64,000 bases of DNA from positions 5,518,001-5,582,000 of the forward strand of contig NZ_JAJNEL010000001.1 of the NCBI RefSeq assembly GCF_029428675.1. Direction: 5' to 3'. A program made the translations under genes and the position numbers. The DNA is from Streptomyces sp. JH14. GTDB lineage: Bacteria > Actinomycetota > Actinomycetes > Streptomycetales > Streptomycetaceae. This document shows positions 28,041-36,891 of the stretch, one piece after another (position 1 is the first letter of the stretch; every line of letters begins with the position of its first letter). The notes beneath the pieces are model-generated. The model was not told the origin of the DNA and made no database searches. It worked only from the letters and a program-made list of their open reading frames with translations.

Positions 28041-28042
28041 TC

Positions 28043-29062
28043 ATGACGCGACGACTTGCTCAGGTGGCCCGGAAGGTGGGAGTCAGCGAGGCCACGGTCA
28101 GCCGGGTGCTCAACGGCAAGCCCGGCGTCTCCGACGCCACCCGGAAGGCCGTGCTGTCCGCGCTCGACGTCCTCGGTTACGAGCGGCCGACCCAGCTGCG
28201 GGGCGAGCGGGCGCGACTGGTCGGTCTGGTCCTGCCCGAGCTGCAGAACCCGATCTTCCCGGCCTTCGCCGAGGTCGTCGGCGGTGCGCTGGCGCAGCAG
28301 GGACTGACCTCCGTGCTGTGTACCCAGACCAAGGGCGGCGTCTCCGAGGCCGACTACGTGGAGCTGCTTCTGCAGCAGCAGGTGTCGGGTGTGGTCTTCG
28401 CGGGCGGGCTCTACCACCAGGCCGACGCCGCACATGATCACTACCAGGTGCTGGCCGACCGCAAGATCCCGGTGGTCCTGATCAACGCGGCCATCGCCCA
28501 CCTCGGCTTCCCCGGTGTCTCCTGCGACGATTCCGTCGCGGTCGAGCAGGCCTGGCGCCATCTCGTCTCGCTCGGTCACGAGCGCATCGGCCTCGTGCTC
28601 GGCCCCTCTGACCATGTGCCCTCGCAGCGCAAGCTGGCCGCCGCCCGCGCGCTGGCCAAGGAGGCCGGGACCACCGTGCCGGAGGAGTGGGTGGCACGGG
28701 CCATGTTCTCGCTGGAGGGGGGACAGGCCGCCGCCATGCGGCTGCTGGACCGGGGTGTCACCGGCATCATCTGCGCCAGTGACCCGCTCGCTCTGGGAGC
28801 CGTGCGCGCGGCCCGCCGCCGCGGGCTCTCCGTGCCGGCCGACGTCTCGGTCGTCGGTTACGACGACTCGGCCTTCATGAACTGCACCGAGCCGCCGCTG
28901 ACCACGGTCCGCCAGCCGATCGAGGCCATGGGGCGCGCCGCCGTCGAGCTGCTCTCCCTGCAGATCGGGGGGCGTACCGTGCCGTCGGACGAGCTGCTCT
29001 TCGAACCGGAACTGGTGGTGCGGGGGTCCACCGCGCAGCCCCCGAGAGACGTTTCCCCCTGA
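28043..29062 (+). CDS. LacI-family transcriptional regulator
   Basis: 339 residues. The N-terminal headpiece RRLAQVARKVGVSEATVSRVLNG is the classic LacI helix-turn-helix; KAVLSALDVLGYERP is the hinge region. The periplasmic-binding-protein-like core follows, with DDSVAVEQAWRHLVSLGHERIG and the C-terminal SVVGYDDSAFMNCTEPPLTTVRQPIE. ATG 28043 appears leaderless. It is divergent from the carboxylate-sensing kinase and convergent with the HTH-citrate synthase; I see no sugar transport genes beside it, so the effector is unknown. Confidence 0.9.
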   Translation: MTRRLAQVARKVGVSEATVSRVLNGKPGVSDATRKAVLSALDVLGYERPTQLRGERARLVGLVLPELQNPIFPAFAEVVGGALAQQGLTSVLCTQTKGGVSEADYVELLLQQQVSGVVFAGGLYHQADAAHDHYQVLADRKIPVVLINAAIAHLGFPGVSCDDSVAVEQAWRHLVSLGHERIGLVLGPSDHVPSQRKLAAARALAKEAGTTVPEEWVARAMFSLEGGQAAAMRLLDRGVTGIICASDPLALGAVRAARRRGLSVPADVSVVGYDDSAFMNCTEPPLTTVRQPIEAMGRAAVELLSLQIGGRTVPSDELLFEPELVVRGSTAQPPRDVSP

Positions 29063-29091
29063 TCGTCGATATTTTGCGTCTCATGATCCGT

Positions 29092-30414
29092 CTATTGCGG
29101 CCGCTGTCCGCGTGTGGTGGCGGCTGATCCCGGGGTGGGCAACGGCTGAGGCGGGCGGGGGCCTCCGTACTGGCCGCTGGGACGCATCCGCAGCGGACGT
29201 TCGCCGTACTCCTCCAGCGCATGGGCGATCCAGCCCGCCGTACGGGATACCGCGAACACCGCTTCACCCGCCTCCGCGTCCATGCCGGAGGCGACGGAGA
29301 GCACGGCCAGTGCCAGGTCGACATTGGCGTGCAACGGGGTGTGGCGGGCGGCCGTGGTGACCACGTCGCGTGCCGCGGCCAGCGCGGGCGCCGCCTGCGG
29401 GACCTGCGCGAGCAGGGCGAACAGTGTGCGGGCGCGCGGGTCCTCGGCGGTGTAGAGCCGGTGCCCGAGTCCTGGCACCTGGCGGCCGGTGCGGAGGTGG
29501 TCCGCGACCACCGGGGCCGCGCCGCCCCGCTCCAGGACCTCGGTCAGCATCCGGTGGGCCAGGCTGCTCGCGGCGCCGTGCAGAGGGCCCTCCAGGACGC
29601 CGAGGCCTGCGGAGATCACCGCGTACGGATGGGCGCGGGCGGACGCGGCGACCCGGGCGGCCAGGGTCGACGCGGCCAGATCATGGTCGATCAGCAGACC
29701 GAGAGCCGCGTCCAGTACGGCGAGTGAGCCTTCGTCGGCCGGTCGCGCGGTGAGTTTCGGCCACAGACGGTGCGCGAGTCCGGCCGGGTGCGAAGGGGCC
29801 TCGCCGTCGGCCGCCGGGTATGTACCCGCAACGGCCGGCAGTGCGCCGACCAGGGTCGGGATCAGGCTTCGTGCACTGCCGAGCACCGTTTCGCGCGAGA
29901 GGTCGAAACGCAGCGGATCGGCGGCCGCCGCGGCGACGAGTGCGACCCGCAGCCGGTCCGTCGACCCGCTGTGCGCGGGCAGTGCCCCGACGGCCCGACG
30001 CGCCGCGGCGAGCGCCTCGGCGGGCGCGGTGAAACGCAGGCCGGGGCGGAGCTCGCCGGTCCACAGCCATTCGGCGACCTCCTCGTAGGTGAAGTGGGTG
30101 GCCAGCTCGGTCGCGTCGACCCCGCGGAAGTAGTACCGGTCGCTCTCGATCAGCGTGATGCCGGTACGGAACACCAGGTCACCGGTGGCGGGGGAGGGCT
30201 CTCTGCGTCCCGTACGCCGGACCAGCGCGTCGACTTCGGCGGCGTCGAACGTACTGCCGCGGCCGCCGGGAGCGCGCCGGCTGCTCAGCTGACCCCGGCT
30301 GACGTACGCGTACACCGTCTCCGGCTTCACCCCGAGGCGCTCGGCCGTCTCGCGCGTGGTGAGCCGCTCGGCGCTCGCTCCGGCGCGGTCGTCGGGTGCT
30401 GCTTGATCCTTCAT
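29092..30414 (-). CDS. citrate synthase-like protein with N-terminal excisionase/MerR-type HTH
   Basis: 440 residues from ATG 30414 (GGTGAG just upstream); an in-frame ATG at 30432 is possible but lacks a ribosome site. About residues 17-66 form a helix-turn-helix of the HTH_17 type (RLTTRETAERLGVKPETVYA, then FDAAEVDALVRR). The rest is a citrate synthase fold with all three catalytic residues in place: His in GPLHGAASS, His in GLGHRLYTAEDPRA, and Asp in HANVDLALAV. It is divergent from a second citrate synthase-like gene across an AT-rich, palindrome-rich gap. It may be an enzyme, a DNA-binding regulator that senses oxaloacetate/acetyl-CoA, or both; the fusion is visible, the role is inferred. 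Confidence 0.85.
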   Translation of the reverse strand: MKDQAAPDDRAGASAERLTTRETAERLGVKPETVYAYVSRGQLSSRRAPGGRGSTFDAAEVDALVRRTGRREPSPATGDLVFRTGITLIESDRYYFRGVDATELATHFTYEEVAEWLWTGELRPGLRFTAPAEALAAARRAVGALPAHSGSTDRLRVALVAAAAADPLRFDLSRETVLGSARSLIPTLVGALPAVAGTYPAADGEAPSHPAGLAHRLWPKLTARPADEGSLAVLDAALGLLIDHDLAASTLAARVAASARAHPYAVISAGLGVLEGPLHGAASSLAHRMLTEVLERGGAAPVVADHLRTGRQVPGLGHRLYTAEDPRARTLFALLAQVPQAAPALAAARDVVTTAARHTPLHANVDLALAVLSVASGMDAEAGEAVFAVSRTAGWIAHALEEYGERPLRMRPSGQYGGPRPPQPLPTPGSAATTRGQRPQ

Positions 30415-30432
30415 GCTGCTCACCGTATCCAT

Positions 30433-30520
30433 ATTGATTCAATCAACATTGACAGGATTGAAGTCAATCATAGACATTCAAATCAATGCTGATTCGGTTG
30501 AACAGAAAATCGCGGAGGAA
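30433..30520. promoter_or_regulatory. AT-rich divergent promoter with nested inverted repeats
   Basis: TTGATT-C-AATCAA (30434-30446), ATTGAC-N9-GTCAAT (30448-30468) and further TTGA/TCAA copies up to about 30500 are packed into under 70 nt. A TTGACA (30449-30454) and TAGACA (30471-30476), 16 nt apart, make a candidate promoter for the downstream citrate synthase-like gene, buried in the repeats. AT content is far above the surroundings. The obvious candidate ligand is the HTH domain of the divergent fusion protein. Confidence 0.55.
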
Positions 30521-30523
30521 GAC

Positions 30524-31684
30524 ATGCCGACCCTGACCAGCGGAACCCCGCTCGAGGTGCCCCGAGGCCTCGCCGGTGTCGTCGTCACGCACACCGCCCT
30601 CGGCGATGTACGAGGGCGTGAGGGCTTCTACCACTACCGGCAGTACTCGGCGATCGATCTTGCGCAGACCCGGAGCTTCGAGGACGTCTGGTACCTGATG
30701 TTCCACGGCGAACTGCCCGGCCCGGCCGCCCGCGCCGACTTCGCCGTCCGCACCGCCGTCCTGCGCCGGCTGCCCCCGGAGGTGAGGGACGCCCTGCCCG
30801 CCATAGCCCGTGCGGGCGCCGTCTCCGGCCCTCTCGCCGGGCTGCGCACCGCCCTGTCGCTGCTCGGAGCCTCGGCCGGCTTCCGCCCGGTGTACGACAT
30901 CGACGGCGACCGGCGCCGCGGTGACGCGCTGGCCGCCTGCGCCGCCGTCCCCACCGTGCTGACCGCCCTGTACCGGCTCGGCCGGGGCCTCGAACCGGTC
31001 GAGCCGCGCGACGATCTGCCGTACGCCGCCAACTACCTCTACATGCTCACCGGTTCGGAGGCGGACCCCGTACGCGTCAGGGCCGTCGAGCAGTATCTGA
31101 TCTCCACCGTCGACCACGGCTTCAACGCCTCGACCTTCACCGGCCGGGTCGTCGCCTCCACCGGCGCGGACATCGCGGCCTGCCTGGTGGCGTCCGTCGG
31201 CGCACTCTCCGGGCCCTTGCACGGCGGAGCGCCCAGCCGGGCGCTCGACACGCTGGACGCGATCGGCACCCCCGACCGCATCGACGGCTGGATCCGCGGG
31301 CGGGTGCTGGCGGGCGAGCGGATCATGGGCTTCGGCCACCCCGTCTACCGCACCGAGGACCCGCGCTCCCGCATGCTGCGCGGGATCGCCCAGAGCTTCG
31401 GCGGTCCGCTCGTCGACTTCGCCGTCGAGGTGGAACGCCGCGTCGAGGTGATCCTCGCCGAGCTCAAGCCGGGTCGTGAGCTGCACACCAACGTGGAGTT
31501 CTACGCCGGGGTCGTCATGGAGCTGTGCGGGCTGCCGCGGGAGATGTTCACCCCGACCTTCTGTGCGGCGCGGGTGGTCGGCTGGAGCGCCAATATCCTG
31601 GAGCAGGCGGACGACTCAAAGATCATCCGCCCGGCGGCCCGGTACGTCGGTCCGCCCCCGCCGCAGCCGGTCCCGGCGCCCTGA
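30524..31684 (+). CDS. citrate synthase-like protein (citrate/2-methylcitrate synthase family)
   Basis: 386 residues without an HTH. Catalytic His233 (GPLHGGAPS) and His272 (GFGHPVYRTEDPRS) are present. The third position reads NVEFYAG, so Glu325 replaces the usual catalytic Asp; I recall the same sequence in Streptomyces orthologues, so it is probably not an error. GGAGGAA precedes ATG 30524. It condenses an acyl-CoA with oxaloacetate by family; whether the substrate is acetyl- or propionyl-CoA cannot be read. The neighbouring acetate-type symporter hints at acetate or short-acid metabolism. Confidence 0.85.
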   Translation: MPTLTSGTPLEVPRGLAGVVVTHTALGDVRGREGFYHYRQYSAIDLAQTRSFEDVWYLMFHGELPGPAARADFAVRTAVLRRLPPEVRDALPAIARAGAVSGPLAGLRTALSLLGASAGFRPVYDIDGDRRRGDALAACAAVPTVLTALYRLGRGLEPVEPRDDLPYAANYLYMLTGSEADPVRVRAVEQYLISTVDHGFNASTFTGRVVASTGADIAACLVASVGALSGPLHGGAPSRALDTLDAIGTPDRIDGWIRGRVLAGERIMGFGHPVYRTEDPRSRMLRGIAQSFGGPLVDFAVEVERRVEVILAELKPGRELHTNVEFYAGVVMELCGLPREMFTPTFCAARVVGWSANILEQADDSKIIRPAARYVGPPPPQPVPAP

Positions 31685-31707
31685 CGTCCCCCCGAGGAGG
31701 GCCCCCG

Positions 31708-32820
31708 TTGAACCCGTCGTCCCCGCCCAGCAGGCAGCGGATCCCCGTCATCGTCCTGGCGGGGTTCCTGGGATCCGGCAAGACGACGCTGCTCAACCAC
31801 CTCCTGCGCCACCGTGCGGGAAACAGGATCGGTGTGATCGTCAACGATTTCGGCTCCATCGAGATCGACGCCATGACGGTCTCGGGGCAGGTCGGCTCGA
31901 CCGTTTCGCTCGGCAACGGATGCCTGTGCTGCGCCGTCGACGCGAGTGAACTCGACACCTTCCTGGAGGCGCTGACCCGGCCGGCCGCCCGCCTCGATGT
32001 GATCGTCATCGAGGCGAGCGGACTCGCCGAACCCCAGGAGCTCGTACGGATGCTGCTGGCCAGCGACAATCCGCACATCGTGTACGGGGGGCTGGTCGAG
32101 GTCGTCGACGCCGCCGAGTTCGACGCCACCCGGGAGCGTCATCCCGAGACCGACCGCCATCTCGGTGTCGCCGATCTCGTCGTGCTGAACAAGACCGATC
32201 GCATCGACGACGAGGAACACAGCCGCATCCGGAAGGCCGTCGCGGCAACCGGCGGCGGGGCGGCCGTCATCTCCGCCGCGTACGGGCGCATCGATCCGGA
32301 GCTGCTCTTCGATCCGGCGCTGCGGCCGGACGGCGACGCGCGGATGCGCCAGCTCACCTTCGAGGACCTCCTGCTGGAGGAGGGGGCGGAGGAGAGCGCC
32401 GAGGCGCACGGGGGCCATCTGCACGCGGCGTACGAGAGTCTCTCCTTCGCCTCCGACGTGCCCATGGACCCCCGTCGGCTGATGGATTTCCTGGACTCCC
32501 GGCCCGCGGGCCTCTACCGGATCAAGGGGTTCGTCGACTTCGGTGCGCGCGACCGCGGCAACACGTACGCGGTGCATGCGGTCGGCCGGTTCCTGCAGTT
32601 CGCCCCGCGGCCCTGGAAGCGCGACGAACCCCGCCTGACCCAGCTGGTGCTGATCGGCTCCGGCATCGACCCGGACGCCCTGCACAAGGAGCTTTCCGGC
32701 TGCCGGGAGAACGACGTACCAGCAGAGGAAGCCTCGTCGGCACCGGACATGACGCAGGACGCCGCACATGAGCAGAGCATGTGGGGCGTCCTGCGTTACG
32801 TACAACAGCCGACCGGCTGA
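31708..32820 (+). CDS. CobW/COG0523-family GTPase (metal chaperone-like)
   Basis: 370 residues. Walker A GFLGSGKTT (19-27), the metal-binding CLCC (Cys72, Cys74, Cys75), IEASGLAEP and the NKTD specificity motif, then a CobW C-terminal domain. Members insert or deliver Zn, Co or other metals; the target is not evident from neighbours. TTG 31708 has GAGGAGG 8 nt upstream and lies 23 nt after the citrate synthase-like stop, so the two are probably co-transcribed. Confidence 0.87.
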   Translation: MNPSSPPSRQRIPVIVLAGFLGSGKTTLLNHLLRHRAGNRIGVIVNDFGSIEIDAMTVSGQVGSTVSLGNGCLCCAVDASELDTFLEALTRPAARLDVIVIEASGLAEPQELVRMLLASDNPHIVYGGLVEVVDAAEFDATRERHPETDRHLGVADLVVLNKTDRIDDEEHSRIRKAVAATGGGAAVISAAYGRIDPELLFDPALRPDGDARMRQLTFEDLLLEEGAEESAEAHGGHLHAAYESLSFASDVPMDPRRLMDFLDSRPAGLYRIKGFVDFGARDRGNTYAVHAVGRFLQFAPRPWKRDEPRLTQLVLIGSGIDPDALHKELSGCRENDVPAEEASSAPDMTQDAAHEQSMWGVLRYVQQPTG

Positions 32821-32825
32821 GACCG

Positions 32826-32846
32826 GCCGGCCCGAGGCGGGCCGGC
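32826..32846. terminator. short hairpin between convergent CobW-family and parC genes
   Basis: A 9-bp stem gccggcccg/cgggccggc with a 3-nt loop, touching the parC stop codon. It could act in either direction. Confidence 0.6.
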
Positions 32847-35296
32847 TACGCCGGTCCGGCGATCACCGCGACGGGCTTGGCCAGCGGCGTACCCGAACCG
32901 TCGCGGCGCGGATCCGGCTCCGGCAGCTCGGTCGGCGTGCCGTTCTTCTGCGCCGCCCGCGCAGGCGTCGCGCCCGCCCAGGCGAACATCAGGACGTCCT
33001 CCCCCTTGAGGAACCGCTGACAGCGCACCCCCCCGGTCGCCCTGCCCTTGCGCGGATACTGGTCGAACGGCGTGAGCTTCGCCGTCAGCACCGAGTCGTC
33101 CAGCGTGCCGTGCGAGCCCGCCACCGTGAACACCATCGCGTCCGCCGCCGGGTCCACCGCACTGAACGAGAGAACCTCGGCGTCGGCCGCCAGCTTCACC
33201 CCCGCCATGCCTCCGGCGGGCCGGCCCTGCGGCCGCACCTGGGCCGCCGGGTAACGCAGCAGCTGTGCGTCGGACGTGATGAAGACGAGGTCCTCCTCGC
33301 CCGTACGCAGTTCGGCGGCGCCGATGATCCGGTCACCGTCCTTGAGGGTGATGACCTCCAGCTCGTCCTTGTTGGCCGGGTAGTCCGGCACCACGCGCTT
33401 GACGACGCCCTGCAGTGTGCCGATGGCCAGGCCGGGGGAGGACTCGTCGAGCGTGGTGAGGCAGATGACCTCCTCACCCGCCTCCAGCGTGAGGAACTCC
33501 GAAACCTGCGCGCCGCCGGAAAGGCTGGGCGCCGCGTGCGTGTCGGGCAGCTGGGGCAGATCGATCACCGCGAGCCGCAGGAGACGCCCGGTGGACGTCA
33601 CCACACCCACATCGCCGCGCGCCGTCGCAGGGACGGCCGACACGATCACATCGTGCTTGGCCCGCTTGGCGCCCTCGTCGAACGCGATCGCGTCGCCCGT
33701 GGCCGTACGGGCCAGCAGACCGGTCGAGGACAGCAGCACCCGGCACGGGTCGTCCGCGACCTCCAGCGGCACCGAGGCGACCTGCGAACCGGCCGACTCC
33801 AGCAGCACCGTCCGCCGGTCGGTGCCGAACTTCTTGGCGACCGCGGCCAGTTCCGTGGAGACCAGTTTGCGCAGCTCGCTGTCCGATTCGAGGATCGCGG
33901 TCAGCTCGTCGATCTCGGCCTTCAGCCGGTCCCGCTCGCTCTCCAGCTCGATCCGGTCGAACCGGGTCAGCCGTCGCAGCGGGGTGTCCAGGATGTACTG
34001 CGTCTGGATCTCGCTCAGCGAGAAGTGCTCGATGAGCCGCTCCTTCGCCTGGGCCGAATTGTCGCTGGACCGGATGAGGCGGATGACCTCGTCGATGTCG
34101 ATCAGGGCGACGAGGAGGCCCTCGACCAGGTGGAGCCGGTCGCGGCGCTTGGTCCGGCGGAACTCGCTCCGACGGCGTACCACGTCGAAGCGGTGGTCGA
34201 GATAGACCTCCAGGAGCTCCTTGAGACCCAGCGTGAGCGGCTGTCCGTCGACCAGCGCCACGTTGTTGATGCCGAAGGACTCCTCCATCGGCGTCAGCTT
34301 GTAGAGCTGCTCCAGCACGGCTTCGGGCACGAAGCCGTTCTTGACCTCGATGACCAGACGCAGGCCGTGCTCGCGGTCGGTGAGGTCCTTGACGTCGGCG
34401 ATGCCCTGGAGCTTCTTCGCCGAGACCAGATCCTTGATCTTGGCGATCACCTTCTCCGGGCCGACGGAGAAGGGCAGTTCGGTGACGACCAGGCCCTTGC
34501 GACGCGCGGTGACGTCCTCCACGGAGACGGTCGCACGGATCTTGAACGTGCCGCGGCCTGCCGCGTACGCGTCCTTGATGCCGCCGAGGCCCACGATCCG
34601 GCCGCCGGTCGGCAGGTCCGGGCCGGGAACGAACCGCATCAGGGTCTCCAGGTCCGCACCCGGATGCCTGATCAGATGGCGGGCGGCGGCGATGACCTCG
34701 CCCAGATTGTGCGGCGGCATATTGGTCGCCATGCCGACCGCGATCCCGGACGAACCGTTGACCAGGAGGTTCGGATACGCGGCCGGGAGGGCGACCGGCT
34801 CCTGCTCCTGGCCGTCGTAGTTCGACTGGAAATCGACGGTGTCCTCGTCGATCGACTCCGTCATCAGCGAGGTGGCGTCGGCCATCCGGCACTCGGTGTA
34901 CCGCATGGCGGCGGGCGGGTCGTCGTTTCCGAGCGAGCCGAAGTTGCCGTGCCCGTCGACGAGAGGCAGCCGCATCGAGAACGGCTGCGCCATCCGCACG
35001 AGCGCGTCGTAGATGGACGCATCGCCGTGCGGATGCAGCTTGCCCATGACCTCGCCGACGACCCGGGCGCACTTCACGTAGCCGCGGTCGGGGCGCAGCC
35101 CCATCTCGTTCATCTGGTACACGATGCGGCGGTGCACCGGCTTCATGCCGTCGCGGGCGTCCGGCAGGGCCCGTGAGTAGATCACCGAGTACGCGTACTC
35201 GAGGAAGGAGCCCTGCATTTCGTCGACGACGTCGATGTCGAGGATCTTCTCCTCGAAGTCGTCCGGCGGCGGGGTCTTCGTACTGCGGCGGGGCAT
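32846..35296 (-). CDS. parC: DNA topoisomerase IV subunit A (GyrA2/ParC)
   Basis: 816 residues. Breakage-reunion domain with catalytic Tyr133 (AAMRYTECRM), a long coiled arm (about 430-480), then a beta-propeller C-terminal domain. I see no QRRGGKG GyrA box, which supports ParC over GyrA. The quinolone region reads HPHGDASIYDALVR: alanine occupies the position of E. coli GyrA Ser83, as in mycobacterial GyrA. ATG 35296 is preceded by GAAGGAG at about 12 nt. Partner of parE at 18783-20903; the pair lies 12 kb apart in opposite orientation. Confidence 0.92.
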   Translation of the reverse strand: MPRRSTKTPPPDDFEEKILDIDVVDEMQGSFLEYAYSVIYSRALPDARDGMKPVHRRIVYQMNEMGLRPDRGYVKCARVVGEVMGKLHPHGDASIYDALVRMAQPFSMRLPLVDGHGNFGSLGNDDPPAAMRYTECRMADATSLMTESIDEDTVDFQSNYDGQEQEPVALPAAYPNLLVNGSSGIAVGMATNMPPHNLGEVIAAARHLIRHPGADLETLMRFVPGPDLPTGGRIVGLGGIKDAYAAGRGTFKIRATVSVEDVTARRKGLVVTELPFSVGPEKVIAKIKDLVSAKKLQGIADVKDLTDREHGLRLVIEVKNGFVPEAVLEQLYKLTPMEESFGINNVALVDGQPLTLGLKELLEVYLDHRFDVVRRRSEFRRTKRRDRLHLVEGLLVALIDIDEVIRLIRSSDNSAQAKERLIEHFSLSEIQTQYILDTPLRRLTRFDRIELESERDRLKAEIDELTAILESDSELRKLVSTELAAVAKKFGTDRRTVLLESAGSQVASVPLEVADDPCRVLLSSTGLLARTATGDAIAFDEGAKRAKHDVIVSAVPATARGDVGVVTSTGRLLRLAVIDLPQLPDTHAAPSLSGGAQVSEFLTLEAGEEVICLTTLDESSPGLAIGTLQGVVKRVVPDYPANKDELEVITLKDGDRIIGAAELRTGEEDLVFITSDAQLLRYPAAQVRPQGRPAGGMAGVKLAADAEVLSFSAVDPAADAMVFTVAGSHGTLDDSVLTAKLTPFDQYPRKGRATGGVRCQRFLKGEDVLMFAWAGATPARAAQKNGTPTELPEPDPRRDGSGTPLAKPVAVIAGPA

Positions 35297-35520
35297 CGCT
35301 GCTGCGACTCCTTCACAGATCTGTTCGGGCAACCTCTGGTTCTGACGCGGACCATTGTGGACCGCGGCACTGACAACGCCGACCTCGACCCGTCCCAAGG
35401 GGCAGTCGGGCGCTCTTTCACGCGAACTTCCACGGCACGGGAACTTCGCCAGGTGTCGGTCCGCTTGCTTACAGTGGCAGGTCTCGCAGGAAATCCAGTA
35501 TCGCGATCGAAGGGACGTAC

Positions 35521-36891
35521 ATGCCCATGGGTCACACGGCCACAGCCCAGGCCGGCTCCGGCGGCTTGACAGCGACCGAGCACCGTCTGGCCAACGGCCT
35601 GCGCGTGGTGCTCTCCGAGGACCATCTGACCCCGGTCGCCGCGGTGTGCCTCTGGTACGACGTCGGTTCGCGCCACGAGGTCAAGGGGCGCACGGGTCTG
35701 GCTCACCTCTTCGAGCACCTGATGTTCCAGGGCTCCGGACAGGTCAAGGGGAACGGACACTTCGAGCTGGTGCAGGGGGCCGGCGGCTCCCTCAACGGGA
35801 CCACCAGCTTCGAACGGACCAACTACTTCGAGACGATGCCCACGCACCAGCTGGAGCTCGCCCTGTGGCTCGAGGCCGACCGGATGGGCTCACTGCTCGC
35901 CGCGCTCGACGAGGAGTCCATGGAGAACCAGCGGGACGTCGTCAAGAACGAGCGCCGCCAGCGCTACGACAACGTCCCGTACGGCACGGCGTTCGAGAAG
36001 CTGACGGCCCTCGCCTACCCGGAGGGCCATCCGTACCACCACACCCCGATCGGCTCGATGGCCGACCTGGACGCTGCGACGCTCGAGGACGCACGGACCT
36101 TCTTCCGTACGTACTACGCGCCCAACAACGCGGTGCTGTCCGTCGTCGGCGACATCGATCCGGAGCAGACGCTCGCCTGGATCGAGAAGTACTTCGGTTC
36201 CATCCCGTCCCACGACGGCAAGCAGCCGCCGCGCGACGGGACGCTCCCCGAGATCATCGGCGAGCAGCTGCGCGAAGAGGTCCGTGAGGAGGTTCCGGCG
36301 CGGGCGCTGATGGCCGCGTACCGGCTGCCGCACGACGGCACCCGGGAGTGCGACGCCGCGGACCTGGCGCTGACGGTACTGGGCGGCGGCGAGTCCTCCC
36401 GGCTGCACAACCGCCTGGTCCGCCGCGACCGGACGGCCGTGGCAGCCGGATTCGGGCTGCTGCGGCTGGCCGGTGCGCCGTCGCTCGGCTGGCTGGACGT
36501 GAAGACGTCCGGCGGGGTCGAAGTGGCGCAGATCGAGGCCGCGGTCGACGAGGAGCTGGCCCGGTTCGCGGCCGACGGCCCGACGCCCGAGGAAATGGAG
36601 CGCGCGCAGGCACAGTTGGAGCGCGAGTGGCTGGACCGGCTCGGCACGGTCGCGGGCCGCGCCGACGAACTGTGCAGGTTCGCCGTGCTGTTCGGCGACC
36701 CGCAGCTCGCCCTGACCGCCGTCCAGCGGGTACTGGACGTCACCGCGGAAGAGGTCCGGGCGGCTGCCCGGGCCCAGCTGCGGCCCGACAACCGGGCGGT
36801 GCTCGTCTACGAGCCGGTCGAGCCCACCGACGCGGCGGTCGCAGACGAGACGGACGCCGACACCGACGCGCACGAAGGGGCGGACAAGTGA
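35521..36891 (+). CDS. M16-family zinc metallopeptidase, catalytic partner
   Basis: 456 residues. The inverted zinc motif HLFEH is intact (His62, Glu65, His66), with the downstream glutamate region in KNERRQRYDN. Two M16 lobes plus an acidic tail (ADETDADTDAHEGAD). It has no signal peptide, so it is cytoplasmic. ATG 35521 has GAAGGGA 7 nt upstream. It overlaps the next M16 gene by 4 nt; together they look like the two-subunit (alpha/beta) M16 peptidases that degrade peptides. Confidence 0.88.
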   Translation: MPMGHTATAQAGSGGLTATEHRLANGLRVVLSEDHLTPVAAVCLWYDVGSRHEVKGRTGLAHLFEHLMFQGSGQVKGNGHFELVQGAGGSLNGTTSFERTNYFETMPTHQLELALWLEADRMGSLLAALDEESMENQRDVVKNERRQRYDNVPYGTAFEKLTALAYPEGHPYHHTPIGSMADLDAATLEDARTFFRTYYAPNNAVLSVVGDIDPEQTLAWIEKYFGSIPSHDGKQPPRDGTLPEIIGEQLREEVREEVPARALMAAYRLPHDGTRECDAADLALTVLGGGESSRLHNRLVRRDRTAVAAGFGLLRLAGAPSLGWLDVKTSGGVEVAQIEAAVDEELARFAADGPTPEEMERAQAQLEREWLDRLGTVAGRADELCRFAVLFGDPQLALTAVQRVLDVTAEEVRAAARAQLRPDNRAVLVYEPVEPTDAAVADETDADTDAHEGADK

